From Gammaproteobacteria bacterium (GTDB lineage: Bacteria > Pseudomonadota > Gammaproteobacteria > UBA6429 > Thiohalophilaceae), in NCBI GenBank assembly GCA_022712915.1, contig JAFLJQ010000233.1:1-32656 (forward strand): 32,656 nt of DNA, read 5' to 3'. The translations under genes were made by a program, and so were the position numbers. The notes beneath the pieces were generated by a model. It searched no databases. It worked only from the letters and a program-made list of their open reading frames with translations, and was not told where the DNA came from. Positions 24,812 through 32,656 of the stretch are shown one piece after another; the first letter of the stretch is position 1, and each line of letters opens with the position of its first letter.

Positions 24812-26059
24812 CTAGAATATTATCTGATTGACCAGCAGTGATACTGGATGACTGTAATGAGTCTTGTTGTTTAAGCCCGCATTAATATGAAGACCACAAC
24901 CTATATTCGTGGTGCTGACAATATCCACCGTCAGGTGTTCAATAGCATCGAGCGTGGTTTGGCGAATGACACTGGCCAGTTTGGGTTGGCTAAGCATGTA
25001 ACTGCCTGCTGCCCCACAACAACCCGTTTCGGCGGGAATAGACGTGATTTGCAGTTCAGGAATATGTTTGAGCAAGGCCATACTGGCATCGGCTTGTCGT
25101 AGATTATTACGCATACTACAGGGGGTATGAATGGCAACATGTTTTGCCAGAGGGGTGAATTGAAATGAGCTCAACTCTTCATTAGACAGGAAGGCCGTGA
25201 TTTCCTTGACTCGTTTTGCAAATAAGTTGGCTTGCTCCGCTGTTTTTTCATCTGACCAGGGCAGGTTTGAATAGTCATGTAATTGGGCACCACACCCACT
25301 GGCGATATAGATGATCGTATCGAGATCGGTAAAGGTTTGTATATTCTGCATCGCCAGAGAACGGGCTGATTCAAGTTGTCCCTGATGCTGGTGAAGTGCG
25401 CCACAGCAGGTTTGTTGCTCAGGCACCACGACATCATAGCCCAGTCGTTGTAGCAAGCGGATGGTTTTTTGTAAGGTAGGCTGATCAAACAGGTTTCCTG
25501 TGCAGCCAACAAATAATCCGAGCCTGCCCTTGGATGGGATATCAGAGGGGTAGTTTGGTTTGAAGTCTTGGTAAGGCAGTATGGGTGGTAGCAAGTTGTC
25601 AAACTGATTGAGGCGGAGGTATTTTAATAACCCGCTGATGCGTAATATTTTTTGCAGGCCTGTTTTTTGGTAATAATGAAGTAATGTTTGCAGGTACTTT
25701 TGTATATTTTTGTTATGCGTTAGTTTTAAACCTGTTTGGTTTAAGTGTTTTTTCAGACCCGTGACGGGAACTTGCTGGCGGAGTAATTGCCGGGACTGAT
25801 CCAACAGATAGCCATAATCCACCCCGGATGGACAGACTCGCTCGCAGTTGCGGCAGCCCAGACAATGAGCAAGGTGTTTATTGAGTTTGTCACTGGCACT
25901 AATTTGTTGGTTGGCCAGGGCTTGTATCAGGCTAATACGTCCGCGAGGAGATTCATTCTCATCCTGAAAGAGGCGATATGTCGGGCAATGGGGCAGACAC
26001 AGGCCACACTTGACACACTGATCTGCTTTTAGGTTGATAGTTGAGGTGAAATTTGACAA
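24812..26059 (-). CDS. glcF: GlcF-like iron-sulfur subunit (glycolate oxidase type)
   Basis: The 415-residue protein has two N-terminal 4Fe-4S motifs, CVKCGLCLPHCPTY (Cys15, 18, 21, 25) and CLGCRNCERVCPSG (Cys66, 69, 72, 76). Two CCG domains follow (QTCCGALHQHQG and TGCCGAAGSY, with TPCSMRNN). This is the GlcF architecture, in which the subunit passes electrons from glycolate oxidation to the membrane. No glcD or glcE lies nearby, so it may act with subunits elsewhere or be another member of the LutA/GlcF group. Gph, which makes glycolate, is about 15 kb away. It is divergent from the ferredoxin-like gene. Confidence 0.82.
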   Translation of the reverse strand: MSNFTSTINLKADQCVKCGLCLPHCPTYRLFQDENESPRGRISLIQALANQQISASDKLNKHLAHCLGCRNCERVCPSGVDYGYLLDQSRQLLRQQVPVTGLKKHLNQTGLKLTHNKNIQKYLQTLLHYYQKTGLQKILRISGLLKYLRLNQFDNLLPPILPYQDFKPNYPSDIPSKGRLGLFVGCTGNLFDQPTLQKTIRLLQRLGYDVVVPEQQTCCGALHQHQGQLESARSLAMQNIQTFTDLDTIIYIASGCGAQLHDYSNLPWSDEKTAEQANLFAKRVKEITAFLSNEELSSFQFTPLAKHVAIHTPCSMRNNLRQADASMALLKHIPELQITSIPAETGCCGAAGSYMLSQPKLASVIRQTTLDAIEHLTVDIVSTTNIGCGLHINAGLNNKTHYSHPVSLLVNQIIF

Positions 26060-26199
26060 GGGTTGGCTTCAGTTTTAAAGTTTTTCATATTGTAAGGAGA
26101 CAGTATCTATCTTGCCAGAACATTTTATGATGAGATTTTTGCATGCAAAGGTCTCATAATAGTTGTCGACCTGTAATACAGTAGATGAGCGAGGGTGTT

Positions 26200-26523
26200 G
26201 TGTCTTTTTATAAATATCATGTGTTTTTCTGTACTAATCAGCGCGATACAGGCGAGTCCTGCTGCGCCAATTTTAACGCCAGGGCCATGCGTGATTACGC
26301 TAAGAAACGTAGCAAGGAGTTGGGTCTTGCCAAACCCGGTGGGGTGAGAGTCAACCTTGCCGGTTGTATGGGTCGCTGTGAACAGGGGCCGGTAATCGCT
26401 ATCTACCCTCAGGGTGTTTGGTATACCTATGTTGATCAGGATGATATCGAAGAAATTATTACTAGCCACCTGCAAAATGATCAGCCGGTTGAGCGGTTGA
26501 TGATCCAGGGTATCGACACATAG
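26200..26523 (+). CDS. Thioredoxin-like 2Fe-2S ferredoxin
   Basis: The protein has the Cys pattern of thioredoxin-fold 2Fe-2S ferredoxins: FFCTNQR near the N-terminus, SCC about ten residues later, and AGCMGRCEQGPVIAIYPQGV in the C-terminal half. Such proteins transfer electrons in the cytoplasm; the partner is unknown. I favour the GTG at 26200 because GAGGG lies just upstream. An ATG at 26185 adds five residues with no ribosome-binding site. Length is about 107 residues. Its TAG sits two bases before the ATG of the hydrolase, indicating translational coupling. Confidence 0.82.
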   Translation: MSFYKYHVFFCTNQRDTGESCCANFNARAMRDYAKKRSKELGLAKPGGVRVNLAGCMGRCEQGPVIAIYPQGVWYTYVDQDDIEEIITSHLQNDQPVERLMIQGIDT

Positions 26524-26525
26524 TG

Positions 26526-27164
26526 ATGACTGATCTCAAATGCAAAGATGGTCAGTTTTTGATCGATGGCTCCGCCGGTCAATTAGAACTGCAAATCAAT
26601 TATGCTCATGAATGCCCCGGCCAAAACCCGGTTGCCGTCATTTGTCATCCCCATCCTCTCTATGGCGGCAGTCTAACCAATAAGGTTGTGCATATGATTG
26701 CCCGGGCGGTTAATGATTTAGGCCTGGCCACCATACGGTTTAATTTCAGAGGTGTGGGTAAATCTGAAGGTCATTTTGATGATGGCCAGGGTGAAAGTGA
26801 TGATCTGGCGACTGTTGTTCACTGGGTGAGGGAAAAACACCCGGATTCGCCTATCTGGCTGGCCGGATTTTCCTTTGGGGCCTATATCGCGTTGAAAATG
26901 CATCAACGAGTTGAGGCACAAAAACTGTTGCTCGTGGCTCCACCTGTGACGCTCTATGATTTGGAAGGTGTTGCTGATGTGACTATCCCCTGGTGGGTGA
27001 TCCAGGGGGGACAGGATGAGGTGATTGACCCCCTGGCGGTGGATGACTGGGTCAAACAACATCCTTCCCCCCCTATATATGAATGGTATGAACCCGGTAG
27101 CCACTTTTTTCATGGCCAGCTTAATTATTTGCGTGATTTTGTCAAACGAGCCTGGGAAGTTTGA
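26526..27164 (+). CDS. Alpha/beta hydrolase, cytoplasmic
   Basis: The 212-residue protein is of the small CocE/YfbB-like alpha/beta hydrolase group seen in many gammaproteobacteria. It shows CHPHPLYGGSLTNKVVH, FNFRGVGKSEGHFDDGQGE and the nucleophile elbow AGFSFGAY with its Ser. Asp in QGGQDEVIDP and His in GSHFFHG complete the triad. No signal peptide is present. The substrate is unknown. It directly follows the ferredoxin gene (TAGTGATG), so the two form an operon. A GTG one codon earlier overlaps the upstream stop and is an equally possible start. Confidence 0.8.
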   Translation: MTDLKCKDGQFLIDGSAGQLELQINYAHECPGQNPVAVICHPHPLYGGSLTNKVVHMIARAVNDLGLATIRFNFRGVGKSEGHFDDGQGESDDLATVVHWVREKHPDSPIWLAGFSFGAYIALKMHQRVEAQKLLLVAPPVTLYDLEGVADVTIPWWVIQGGQDEVIDPLAVDDWVKQHPSPPIYEWYEPGSHFFHGQLNYLRDFVKRAWEV

Positions 27165-27347
27165 TCTTTCATTTTTATGTGAATTATCCACTTAACTATC
27201 AAAGAGTTCGTGTCGCGTGTTTAGCGGACGATTCACTGCTGGTGGGGCATAGTTGGATATTGATTTCTATGGCTGTGTTGACTTTTATTGAGTGATTTAG
27301 TATATTAGCAAATACTGAATTTACGGTTTAGTATGTATAATCATTCC
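27165..27347. other. Gap after the hydrolase gene, with candidate promoter
   Basis: No gene is visible in this 183-bp AT-rich stretch. TATAAT at 27336-27341 is a perfect -10 box, but the -35 region (TACTGA at 27313-27318) is poor. A transcript from it would run straight into the hairpin pair at 27353-27406. Confidence 0.4.
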
Positions 27348-27414
27348 CCCATCCGCCTATGTGTGGCGGTATAACTTTGAGCGCGGTTTCCCCTATTACC
27401 GCGCTCTTTTTTTT
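27348..27414 (+). ncRNA. Candidate short RNA or leader ending in a strong terminator
   Basis: Downstream of TATAAT (27336-27341) lies a CCGCC/GGCGG hairpin (27353-27369). It is followed by a perfect 9-bp terminator stem GAGCGCGGT/ACCGCGCTC (27379-27387 with 27398-27406) and eight T residues (27407-27414). A transcript starting about 27348 would be roughly 67 nt and fully structured. It could equally be the 3' end of the hydrolase mRNA, or an attenuating leader for rplM. The remaining 145 bp to rplM hold no gene. Confidence 0.35.
27379..27414 (+). terminator. Strong Rho-independent terminator upstream of rplM
   Basis: A perfect 9-bp GC-rich stem, a 10-nt loop and a run of eight T residues. 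It lies 215 bp after the hydrolase stop, further than usual for its 3' end. Confidence 0.88.
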
Positions 27415-27559
27415 GCCTTTTTCCCCAGAGATGGGTCAGAAGCGGGGTCATACTGCGGTTTGATATGAAATATCCTGCTTTTAGACTTGTAAGTTGTAGC
27501 TGATTTCATTAATATTCCGCCTCTTTTTTAAAATGAATTATCTGCGGGACCAGCACGTT

Positions 27560-27988
27560 ATGAAGACTTTTAGCGCAAAATCAGAGACCGTTAAACGGGA
27601 CTGGTATGTGATTGATGCCACAGACAAGGTACTTGGCCGCCTGGCAGTTGAAGTGGCCCACCGTCTGCGAGGCAAACACAAGGCGGAATATACGCCGCAC
27701 GTTGATACTGGCGATTACATCGTAATTGTTAATGCCGACAAGGTTGCCGTTACCGGCAACAAAGAAACCGATAAGCTTTATCAGCACCATACAGGTTATC
27801 CTGGTGGTCTGAAGACGATTACCCTGCAGAAGCTGCGTGCCAAGGCACCTGAGCAGATCATCGAAAAAGCCGTGAAGGGTATGTTGCCCAAAAATCCGCT
27901 GGGTCGAGCTATGTTCCGTAAGCTCAAGGTCTATGCAGGTTCAGAACATGGTCATGCAGCACAGCAGCCTAAGGCGCTGGCCATTTAA
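27560..27988 (+). CDS. rplM: 50S ribosomal protein L13
   Basis: L13 is an early-assembling 23S rRNA-binding protein. With the start at 27560 ([20 protein letters not shown]) the length is 142 residues, exactly as in E. coli. Typical blocks are [52 protein letters not shown] and [18 protein letters not shown] frame extension from 27533 is not conserved. It is followed after 24 bp by rpsI, the standard pair. In E. coli L13 represses its own mRNA through the leader; I did not identify such a site here. Confidence 0.98.
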   Translation: MKTFSAKSETVKRDWYVIDATDKVLGRLAVEVAHRLRGKHKAEYTPHVDTGDYIVIVNADKVAVTGNKETDKLYQHHTGYPGGLKTITLQKLRAKAPEQIIEKAVKGMLPKNPLGRAMFRKLKVYAGSEHGHAAQQPKALAI

Positions 27989-28012
27989 TTTTAGCTATTA
28001 GGAAACAGATCC

Positions 28013-28405
28013 ATGGCAATAGAACAGCATTACAGCACCGGACGTCGTAAGACTTCTACCGCTCGAGTTTATTTGAGAGCCGGAAAGGGTGATATTCACG
28101 TTAACAACCTCCCTCTGGATGAATATTTTGGTCGTCAAACCGCTCGTATGGTTGTTCGTCAGCCACTGCAATTGACCGAAACATCGGACAAGTTTGATAT
28201 TATGGTTATTGTTTCTGGCGGCGGAAACACAGGCCAGGCCGGAGCCATTCGCCACGGTATTACCCGTGCCCTGCTGGTGTATGATGAAACTTTACGCCCA
28301 TCTCTGCGCCGTGCTGGTTATGTTACCCGTGATGCCCGTGAAGTGGAACGCAAGAAAGTCGGTTTGCACAAAGCGCGTAAACGTCCGCAATACTCGAAAC
28401 GTTAA
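28013..28405 (+). CDS. rpsI: 30S ribosomal protein S9
   Basis: S9 is a 16S rRNA-binding protein whose C-terminal tail reaches the P-site tRNA. The 130 residues match the family. It shows [20 protein letters not shown] near the start, [19 protein letters not shown] and [20 protein letters not shown], and ends KRPQYSKR with the terminal Ser-Lys-Arg. AGGAAACAG precedes the ATG. tRNA-Gln starts 52 bp after its stop, with no terminator between. Confidence 0.98.
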   Translation: MAIEQHYSTGRRKTSTARVYLRAGKGDIHVNNLPLDEYFGRQTARMVVRQPLQLTETSDKFDIMVIVSGGGNTGQAGAIRHGITRALLVYDETLRPSLRRAGYVTRDAREVERKKVGLHKARKRPQYSKR

Positions 28406-28457
28406 GGCTTTGGCCTTGATGGCGAGGAGGTCAACAGACCAGTTCCCATCGCACAAT

Positions 28458-28531
28458 TGGGGAATCGTCTAACGGCAGGACAACGGCCTCTGACGCCGTC
28501 AATCAAGGTTCGAATCCTTGTTCCCCAGCCA
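28458..28531 (+). tRNA. tRNA-Gln (anticodon CTG)
   Basis: The acceptor stem TGGGGAA/TTCCCCA pairs perfectly. The anticodon arm ACGGC-CTCTGAC-GCCGT gives anticodon CTG, which reads CAG. The T arm is CAAGG-TTCGAAT-CCTTG. The D arm is in place, discriminator G precedes, and CCA is encoded at 28529-28531. It lies between rpsI and a strong terminator, so it may be processed from the rplM-rpsI transcript. Confidence 0.95.
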
Positions 28532-28534
28532 ACC

Positions 28535-28565
28535 AAAAAGCCCATCTGCAAAGATGGGCTTTTTT
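28535..28565 (+). terminator. Rho-independent terminator after tRNA-Gln
   Basis: GCCCATC (28540-28546) pairs with GATGGGC (28553-28559) around a 6-nt loop, flanked by AAAAA and TTTTTT, so it may also work on the minus strand. Confidence 0.92.
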
Positions 28566-28785
28566 GTGGGTGGTGATTTTTTATATGACGTCAGTTAAAT
28601 ATTCACCAAATGGTTTGTTTTATGCCTGTCAGACTTTGTTTGTCTTTTGTTGATCAAAAAATATGGCTTATGAATGAAACGGCTCTGTTATTGTGGTGAT
28701 CGGTATTAACCTATATTATGAATTTGCAGTAAAATTATGCATTGGATGGTTTTGAACCACTTGTTTTGTTAGCCATTAGATAACT

Positions 28786-29445
28786 ATGAATCGAACAGTA
28801 TATAAGTACATGCACAGCAACCGCTTTATTGCGCTGTTTTTAATGCCGGTAATATTTTTATTATTGACCGCTTGTCAGGGACAAGCAGTTTATCGCGCAT
28901 ATAGTGGCGATCCCAGGCCTGCTGATAAGGTCGCCATGTTGACTGTGCCGGCTGAATTTAACCTGTTATACATTGATGGCGAGAAATATTCGTCTTTGTC
29001 AGACGGGGCCAGGCTTGAACTGTTGCCAGGTAAGCATCAGTTGGTCATTGAATATGATGTGTTTTGGGATATAACCAGCGATGTATATGATCGTGTGGTG
29101 TCACAACCGGTGATGTTGAGCTTTGAGTCCCTGCCTGGCCGGCGTTATAACCTGACATTCAAACTGCTCAAGGAACTCAAAAATGCCAAGGCTTACGCTA
29201 AGAAACCTGATGTTGAGATTGTTGACCTGGTTTCGCGTCAGAATGTGGAGGTTGCGCATAAGTACAAGTTGACAGACAAAGGCTATGTGGCCGCATTTGT
29301 GGCGGACAACCCGATGGTTGGCAAGAATGACAAAGGCAATGTACCTAAGATGTTAGAGTATTGGTGGCAGCAAGCCGACTATCAGCAGCAGCAATCTTTT
29401 CTGGATTGGAGCCGGTCACATGCTAAGCGGGCATCAGGCGAGTAA
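28786..29445 (+). CDS. YccT-like (DUF2057) lipoprotein
   Basis: The 219-residue protein carries a lipoprotein signal peptide with the lipobox LLTAC and acylated Cys30. The mature part starts with an extended linker and then VPAEFNLLYIDGEKYSSL and LLPGKHQLVIEYDVFWD. These are the typical opening strands of the DUF2057/YccT group, in which a periplasmic beta-rich domain resembles a PEGA-type fold. The family function is poorly known; YccT has been linked to curli inhibition in E. coli. The 220-bp upstream gap is AT-rich with no recognised site. Confidence 0.82.
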   Translation: MNRTVYKYMHSNRFIALFLMPVIFLLLTACQGQAVYRAYSGDPRPADKVAMLTVPAEFNLLYIDGEKYSSLSDGARLELLPGKHQLVIEYDVFWDITSDVYDRVVSQPVMLSFESLPGRRYNLTFKLLKELKNAKAYAKKPDVEIVDLVSRQNVEVAHKYKLTDKGYVAAFVADNPMVGKNDKGNVPKMLEYWWQQADYQQQQSFLDWSRSHAKRASGE

Positions 29446-30344
29446 ATAGTCAACATTGATCCTTGCACTACGGTGACAATTTTGGGCTGCTATGTTCTTT
29501 ATTTGTGGGGGTCATCAAAATAGGGTTTATTTTTTGTTAGTGCGGGCCAGCTGAGCTATGTCTTGCCTTTAGTATTTCAATATTTGGTACATTTTGGTTT
29601 GGGCAAAGTGACTTTAATATCTGGGTACCCATTTACGTGAACTTACGCCGCTATATTTTACAAGAAACATAATTGATTACATAAATGTATATGCCAATAA
29701 GTGCAGAGTAGTTTTGCTTTGGAATCAGTTAATTAAACTTGTTTTTTGTGCGTTGTATTTATGCAACGTTGTTCGAGAGCTCATTAATAACATTTATTTT
29801 ATACTGGCCTTTGTTTGGTGGTATGGAGAGACAAGCGTAAGCTTAAAATTAGCCAACTAATACAAATTTATCTGGTAAGAAGAGTAGTGAAATATGGATG
29901 ATTTTTAACCGTGTCTGTACAGGCTTCTGGCAATCCACTGAGTTGTCACTTAAATGTCATCTCATTTTGATAGATTTAGCTTCGTGCAGTATTGGCCTAT
30001 CTCATTGTCTACGGGGCAGAATCGCAGCTTAATTAATAACCACAAAAATATAGTTGACCTGTGATCAAGGCGACTAAGATTTTAATTGTGTGATCTGGAT
30101 CATACTGTGCGTGAACACGACTGATTATGATACCGGGGTTTAATTTTGACGCTACTTGTTTTGCCGGCATACTTATGTTTAGCTATCGGTATTATTATTA
30201 CTAAAACAGTAGTAATATAACGTGAATTGTTTACAGAATAAAAAATGTTGTGTATTGCCAACTATATAGGGTATAAAGCAACATGTTTAATTTACACACA
30301 GACTTACAGACTACTTATTCTTAACTACTAGGAGATTACACCAA
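29446..30344. other. 900-bp gap: porin upstream regulatory region
   Basis: I see no protein gene here. The proximal half contains the CRP-type site at 30089-30104, a TTGAC-CTGTG-ATCAA motif (30053-30067) and a possible -35 TTGACG (30146-30151) with a weak -10 near 30170. AGGAG before the porin ATG is good. The distal half (29446-30000) is AT-rich and featureless to my eye. Such a long gap could hide a small RNA. Confidence 0.5.
30089..30104. promoter_or_regulatory. CRP/Vfr binding site upstream of the porin gene
   Basis: TGTGATCTGGATCATA fits the CRP consensus TGTGA-N6-TCACA at nine of ten defined positions. The window's CRP homologue keeps the canonical recognition helix CSREMVGRV, so it should recognise such sites. 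It lies about 240 bp before the porin ATG; activation or repression cannot be told from position alone. Confidence 0.55.
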
Positions 30345-31412
30345 ATGAAAAAAAATCTTATTGCAATTGCTGTTGCGGGCGTATTAGCGGCACCTTTGGC
30401 AGCTCAAGCGGATCCAAGTGTTTATGGCCGTGTTGATATGAGCGCGGGCACATACGAGGACACCACTACTGCGGGTGGAACGGCTACTTCTGCTGCTGAT
30501 AGTTTTCAAGTCAAAAACCATGCCTCTCGTTTGGGTGTGAAGGGTTCACATGATCTGGGTGGTGGAATGACTGCCAAGTACCATATTGAATATGGTGTTA
30601 ACCCTGATGGCGACAGCACTCTGGATGAAACTAAAAGTGGTGTTGATTTAAATAATGATGGTGATACGAAAGATAAATTTAAATCTTCTGGTTTAACCCG
30701 TCGTAACCAGTGGGCTGGTATTGCCGCAGGTTGGGGTGAAGTACGCATCGGTCGTCATGATACGCCATTGAAAATGTCCCAGGGAAAATTCGACCAGTTC
30801 AATAATAGAACGGGTGATATTCGTTTTATCTCTGGAGGTGAGAATCGTCTTGATAATGTAATTGCCTACGTTGGCAAGTTTGGTGCGATTACGGTTGCAG
30901 CTGCGATAGTCCCAGGTGAAGGTGATGGTAAGAAGACTTCTGATGTCCCTGCTGGTTCCGGTACTGGTGATGGACCGGCTGATACTACGTCCGTAGCGGT
31001 TATGTATAAGGCAGGGCCATTGTATGCTGCTCTTGCTATGGATGCGTATGACAGCACTGATGGTGAAGAAACCGATACCCTGACCCGTGCCACTGCAACC
31101 TACAAGATGGGTAAGATGCAGGCGGGTTTCATGTATGAAACTGGCGGTTTTGGTACTAAGGATGATGAATATGACTTGATGGGTGTGAGCTTTGCTATGG
31201 GTGTGGGTAAAAATGCAGTTAAGGCACAGTACCTGACGAGAGAAGATTCTGCGACCGTGTCAACGGAGATGACGTCCATGTCTGTTGGTTATGATATAAA
31301 CCTCAGTAAGCAGGTTACGCCTTATGTTATGTATACGGTTAATGAAACAACAACCGGTACGACCACTAGGGAAATAACGCATCTTGCTGCAGGCCTGATC
31401 GTTAAGTTCTAA
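30345..31412 (+). CDS. General porin (Gram-negative porin, Porin_4 type)
   Basis: The 355-residue protein has a signal peptide cut after LAAQA, giving a mature start DPSVYGRVDMSAG that is typical of proteobacterial trimeric porins. HASRLGVKGSHDLGGGMTA, the RRNQWAGIAAGWGEVRIGRH block and an L3-like MSQGKFDQFNNRTGD loop are present. It closes with a C-terminal strand ending VKF. It forms water-filled channels in the outer membrane. AGGAG precedes the ATG, and a strong terminator follows. Acidic insertions (DLNNDGDTKDK) probably lie in a surface loop. Confidence 0.93.
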   Translation: MKKNLIAIAVAGVLAAPLAAQADPSVYGRVDMSAGTYEDTTTAGGTATSAADSFQVKNHASRLGVKGSHDLGGGMTAKYHIEYGVNPDGDSTLDETKSGVDLNNDGDTKDKFKSSGLTRRNQWAGIAAGWGEVRIGRHDTPLKMSQGKFDQFNNRTGDIRFISGGENRLDNVIAYVGKFGAITVAAAIVPGEGDGKKTSDVPAGSGTGDGPADTTSVAVMYKAGPLYAALAMDAYDSTDGEETDTLTRATATYKMGKMQAGFMYETGGFGTKDDEYDLMGVSFAMGVGKNAVKAQYLTREDSATVSTEMTSMSVGYDINLSKQVTPYVMYTVNETTTGTTTREITHLAAGLIVKF

Positions 31413-31451
31413 AGTAAGTATTGCGTTTTACACATAGTAAGGCGTTAATGG

Positions 31452-31476
31452 GCGGAACCTTCGGGTTCCGCTTTTT
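31452..31476 (+). terminator. Rho-independent terminator of the porin gene
   Basis: GCGGAACC (31452-31459) pairs with GGTTCCGC (31464-31471) around a TTCG tetraloop, followed by TTTTT. Confidence 0.92.
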
Positions 31477-31539
31477 ATTGCCTAGTGGAAAAAACTATTA
31501 TCTTTTATGGGTAACAGTTTATTGAGAGTGTTCTGAATT

Positions 31540-32031
31540 GTGCCTGCTGAAATGAAACGCCAATGTAAACCTTGCACGGCTTGTTGTGATGGTTGGGTGC
31601 GTATGGTAATTGGTGGTGTGGCGGTGTATCCAGGTCATCCTTGTCCCCACAGTACAGGCCAGGGTTGTGATGATTATCAAAATCGACCTGTTGAGCCTTG
31701 TCATAAATTTATTTGTGGTTGGGTGCAAGAAGGCAGTCCCATGCCCGATGATTTTCGCCCAGATATGGTGGGTGTGATGGTCTTACCTGACGCCCGTCGT
31801 TGGCAGAATTTACCGGTGGATGTTGCGGTACCTGTGGGCCGTTCTATTCCTGAGGCATCACTGCAATGGTTAAAACAATTTGCCATGCAGGCTGGTCGGC
31901 CGCTTATTTATCTGGAACAGAATAATGATGAAAAAGATTTTCGACAAGATCAAAACCTGCTGGCCTATGGTCCCCCAGAATTTCAGTCAGAGATCCGAGT
32001 ATTGCTTGAGGCGGGGGAGAGGTTATGGTGA
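31540..32031 (+). CDS. Cysteine-cluster (YkgJ-like) protein
   Basis: The 163-residue protein has an N-terminal cluster CKPCTACCDGW and further Cys in HPCPHSTGQGCDDYQNRP and EPCHKFICGW, resembling YkgJ-type zinc/iron-binding proteins. The C-terminal two thirds have no recognised motif. The predicted location is cytoplasmic. The start is uncertain: GTG at 31540 or ATG at 31552, four residues later; neither has a good ribosome-binding site. It is a solitary gene after the porin terminator. The function is unknown. Confidence 0.65.
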   Translation: MPAEMKRQCKPCTACCDGWVRMVIGGVAVYPGHPCPHSTGQGCDDYQNRPVEPCHKFICGWVQEGSPMPDDFRPDMVGVMVLPDARRWQNLPVDVAVPVGRSIPEASLQWLKQFAMQAGRPLIYLEQNNDEKDFRQDQNLLAYGPPEFQSEIRVLLEAGERLW

Positions 32032-32656
32032 AGTACCTGCTGTGCCGTTATTAATTGGCGGCCATTAATTTTTCACTGACTGTTAAATCTGGTTTACTTG
32101 ATTATAAAATATAAATAATCTTGCCTCTAAAAATAACTTAGCCTGTTTTCACGGGTAAATACGGGTCGCACATGCCACCAGTAACCTGACAGGAATTTTC
32201 GACGCCCAGTGCCTTTGGTTAAATCGACAGAGAAATTTATTGATATACCCTTGTCAATATTTTCCTTGTACACCATGAAGCGTGCCCAGTAAAAACCGTT
32301 TGAGGTGGTCAATGATGATGTGTATCTGTATCACTATATCCCCCTGTCCGACTTCCTCGGCTAGCTCTGGTCACTATGGAGGACTTTTTTTTGAGCGTGC
32401 TTGCCTTTTTGTTTTTGCTTAACAAATGTATCTCTTTGTAAATTGAAGTCGGTTTTTCTGCTGAATAAGCAGGCATTGAAGGTTAGGGCATTCCGCCAAC
32501 AATACAATGTATTTCTGGCTCTTCAGGAAAATCTGTGGGTAAATAATGGATGATTTAATAAGAATTGATTCACATTGAACTTCGATCCATGATGGTAGTT
32601 ACCAGACCACTATCAAAAAAAGAAGCCCAATGCGAATAAGAACATTACTTAACGAT
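32032..32656. other. Terminal 625 bp with no firm gene
   Basis: A minus-strand frame at 32127-32312 encodes 61 residues (GYWWHVRPVFTRENRLSYF at its end) with ordinary codon use. It starts only at TTG and has no ribosome-binding site. It may be the tail of a lost gene. On the plus strand, ATG at 32630 after AAAAAAAGAAG opens MRIRTLLND to the window edge and could start the next gene. Nothing else is recognisable. Confidence 0.3.

Noticed and set aside
30053-30067. FNR box (TTGAC-CTGTG-ATCAA) upstream of the porin
   Set aside because: The spacer is five bases where FNR sites have four, and the window's regulator has a CRP-type, not FNR-type, recognition helix.

Overview
The window looks like part of the chromosome of an aerobic gammaproteobacterium. 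The block rpe-gph-trpE ... trpG-trpD-trpC-crp(vfr)-osmC ... speD-coq7 follows the order I know from Pseudomonas and relatives. DjlA, an E. coli-type SpeD, Coq7 (ubiquinone synthesis), the rplM-rpsI pair, a Porin_4-type porin and a CRP/Vfr homologue with a TGTGA-type site in the same window all agree. I cannot name the genus. Multihaem cytochrome c, copper export and c-di-GMP genes suggest a metabolically flexible environmental bacterium.

Layout. 1-1440: right end of a MITE-like element, a decayed NtrC-type regulator tail, and an HDOD signalling protein. 1686-6886: copper/envelope block with copA, a tiny membrane ORF overlapping its stop, djlA, a CZB-PAS-GGDEF diguanylate cyclase and a CopD-like membrane protein. 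6917-15535: a DUF3530 hydrolase, then rpe, gph and the tryptophan genes trpE, trpG, trpD, trpC. The trp set is interrupted by a GxxExxY gene and by a Bcr/CflA-type transporter. 15636-18741: crp divergent from an OsmC-like gene, then a DUF885 protein. 18938-22755: hexahaem cytochrome, VOC protein, speD, a complete MITE-like element, coq7. 22839-24731: three tandem related outer-membrane barrel proteins. 24812-27164: glcF-like Fe-S protein divergent from a 2Fe-2S ferredoxin/hydrolase pair. 27348-28565: a possible short RNA, rplM, rpsI, tRNA-Gln and terminator. 28786-32031: YccT-like lipoprotein, a 0.9-kb regulatory region, porin, cysteine-cluster protein. The last 625 bases hold little that I can assign.

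The most interesting signals are non-coding. (1) Upstream of trpE, a 14-codon ORF with two Trp codons starts inside one arm of a 17-bp inverted repeat whose other arm covers the trpE ribosome-binding site. This is a candidate Trp-responsive translational attenuator. (2) A 270-bp element directly after speD has perfect 16-bp terminal inverted repeats and 9-bp flanking direct repeats. The right end of a second copy lies at the window start. (3) A family of CGCAAAG/CACGAAG inverted-arm repeats occupies at least six intergenic sites. One pair brackets the GxxExxY nuclease-like gene between trpE and trpG, suggesting a mobile cassette.

Gene identities rest on recognised motifs and family lengths read by eye; no database search was run.
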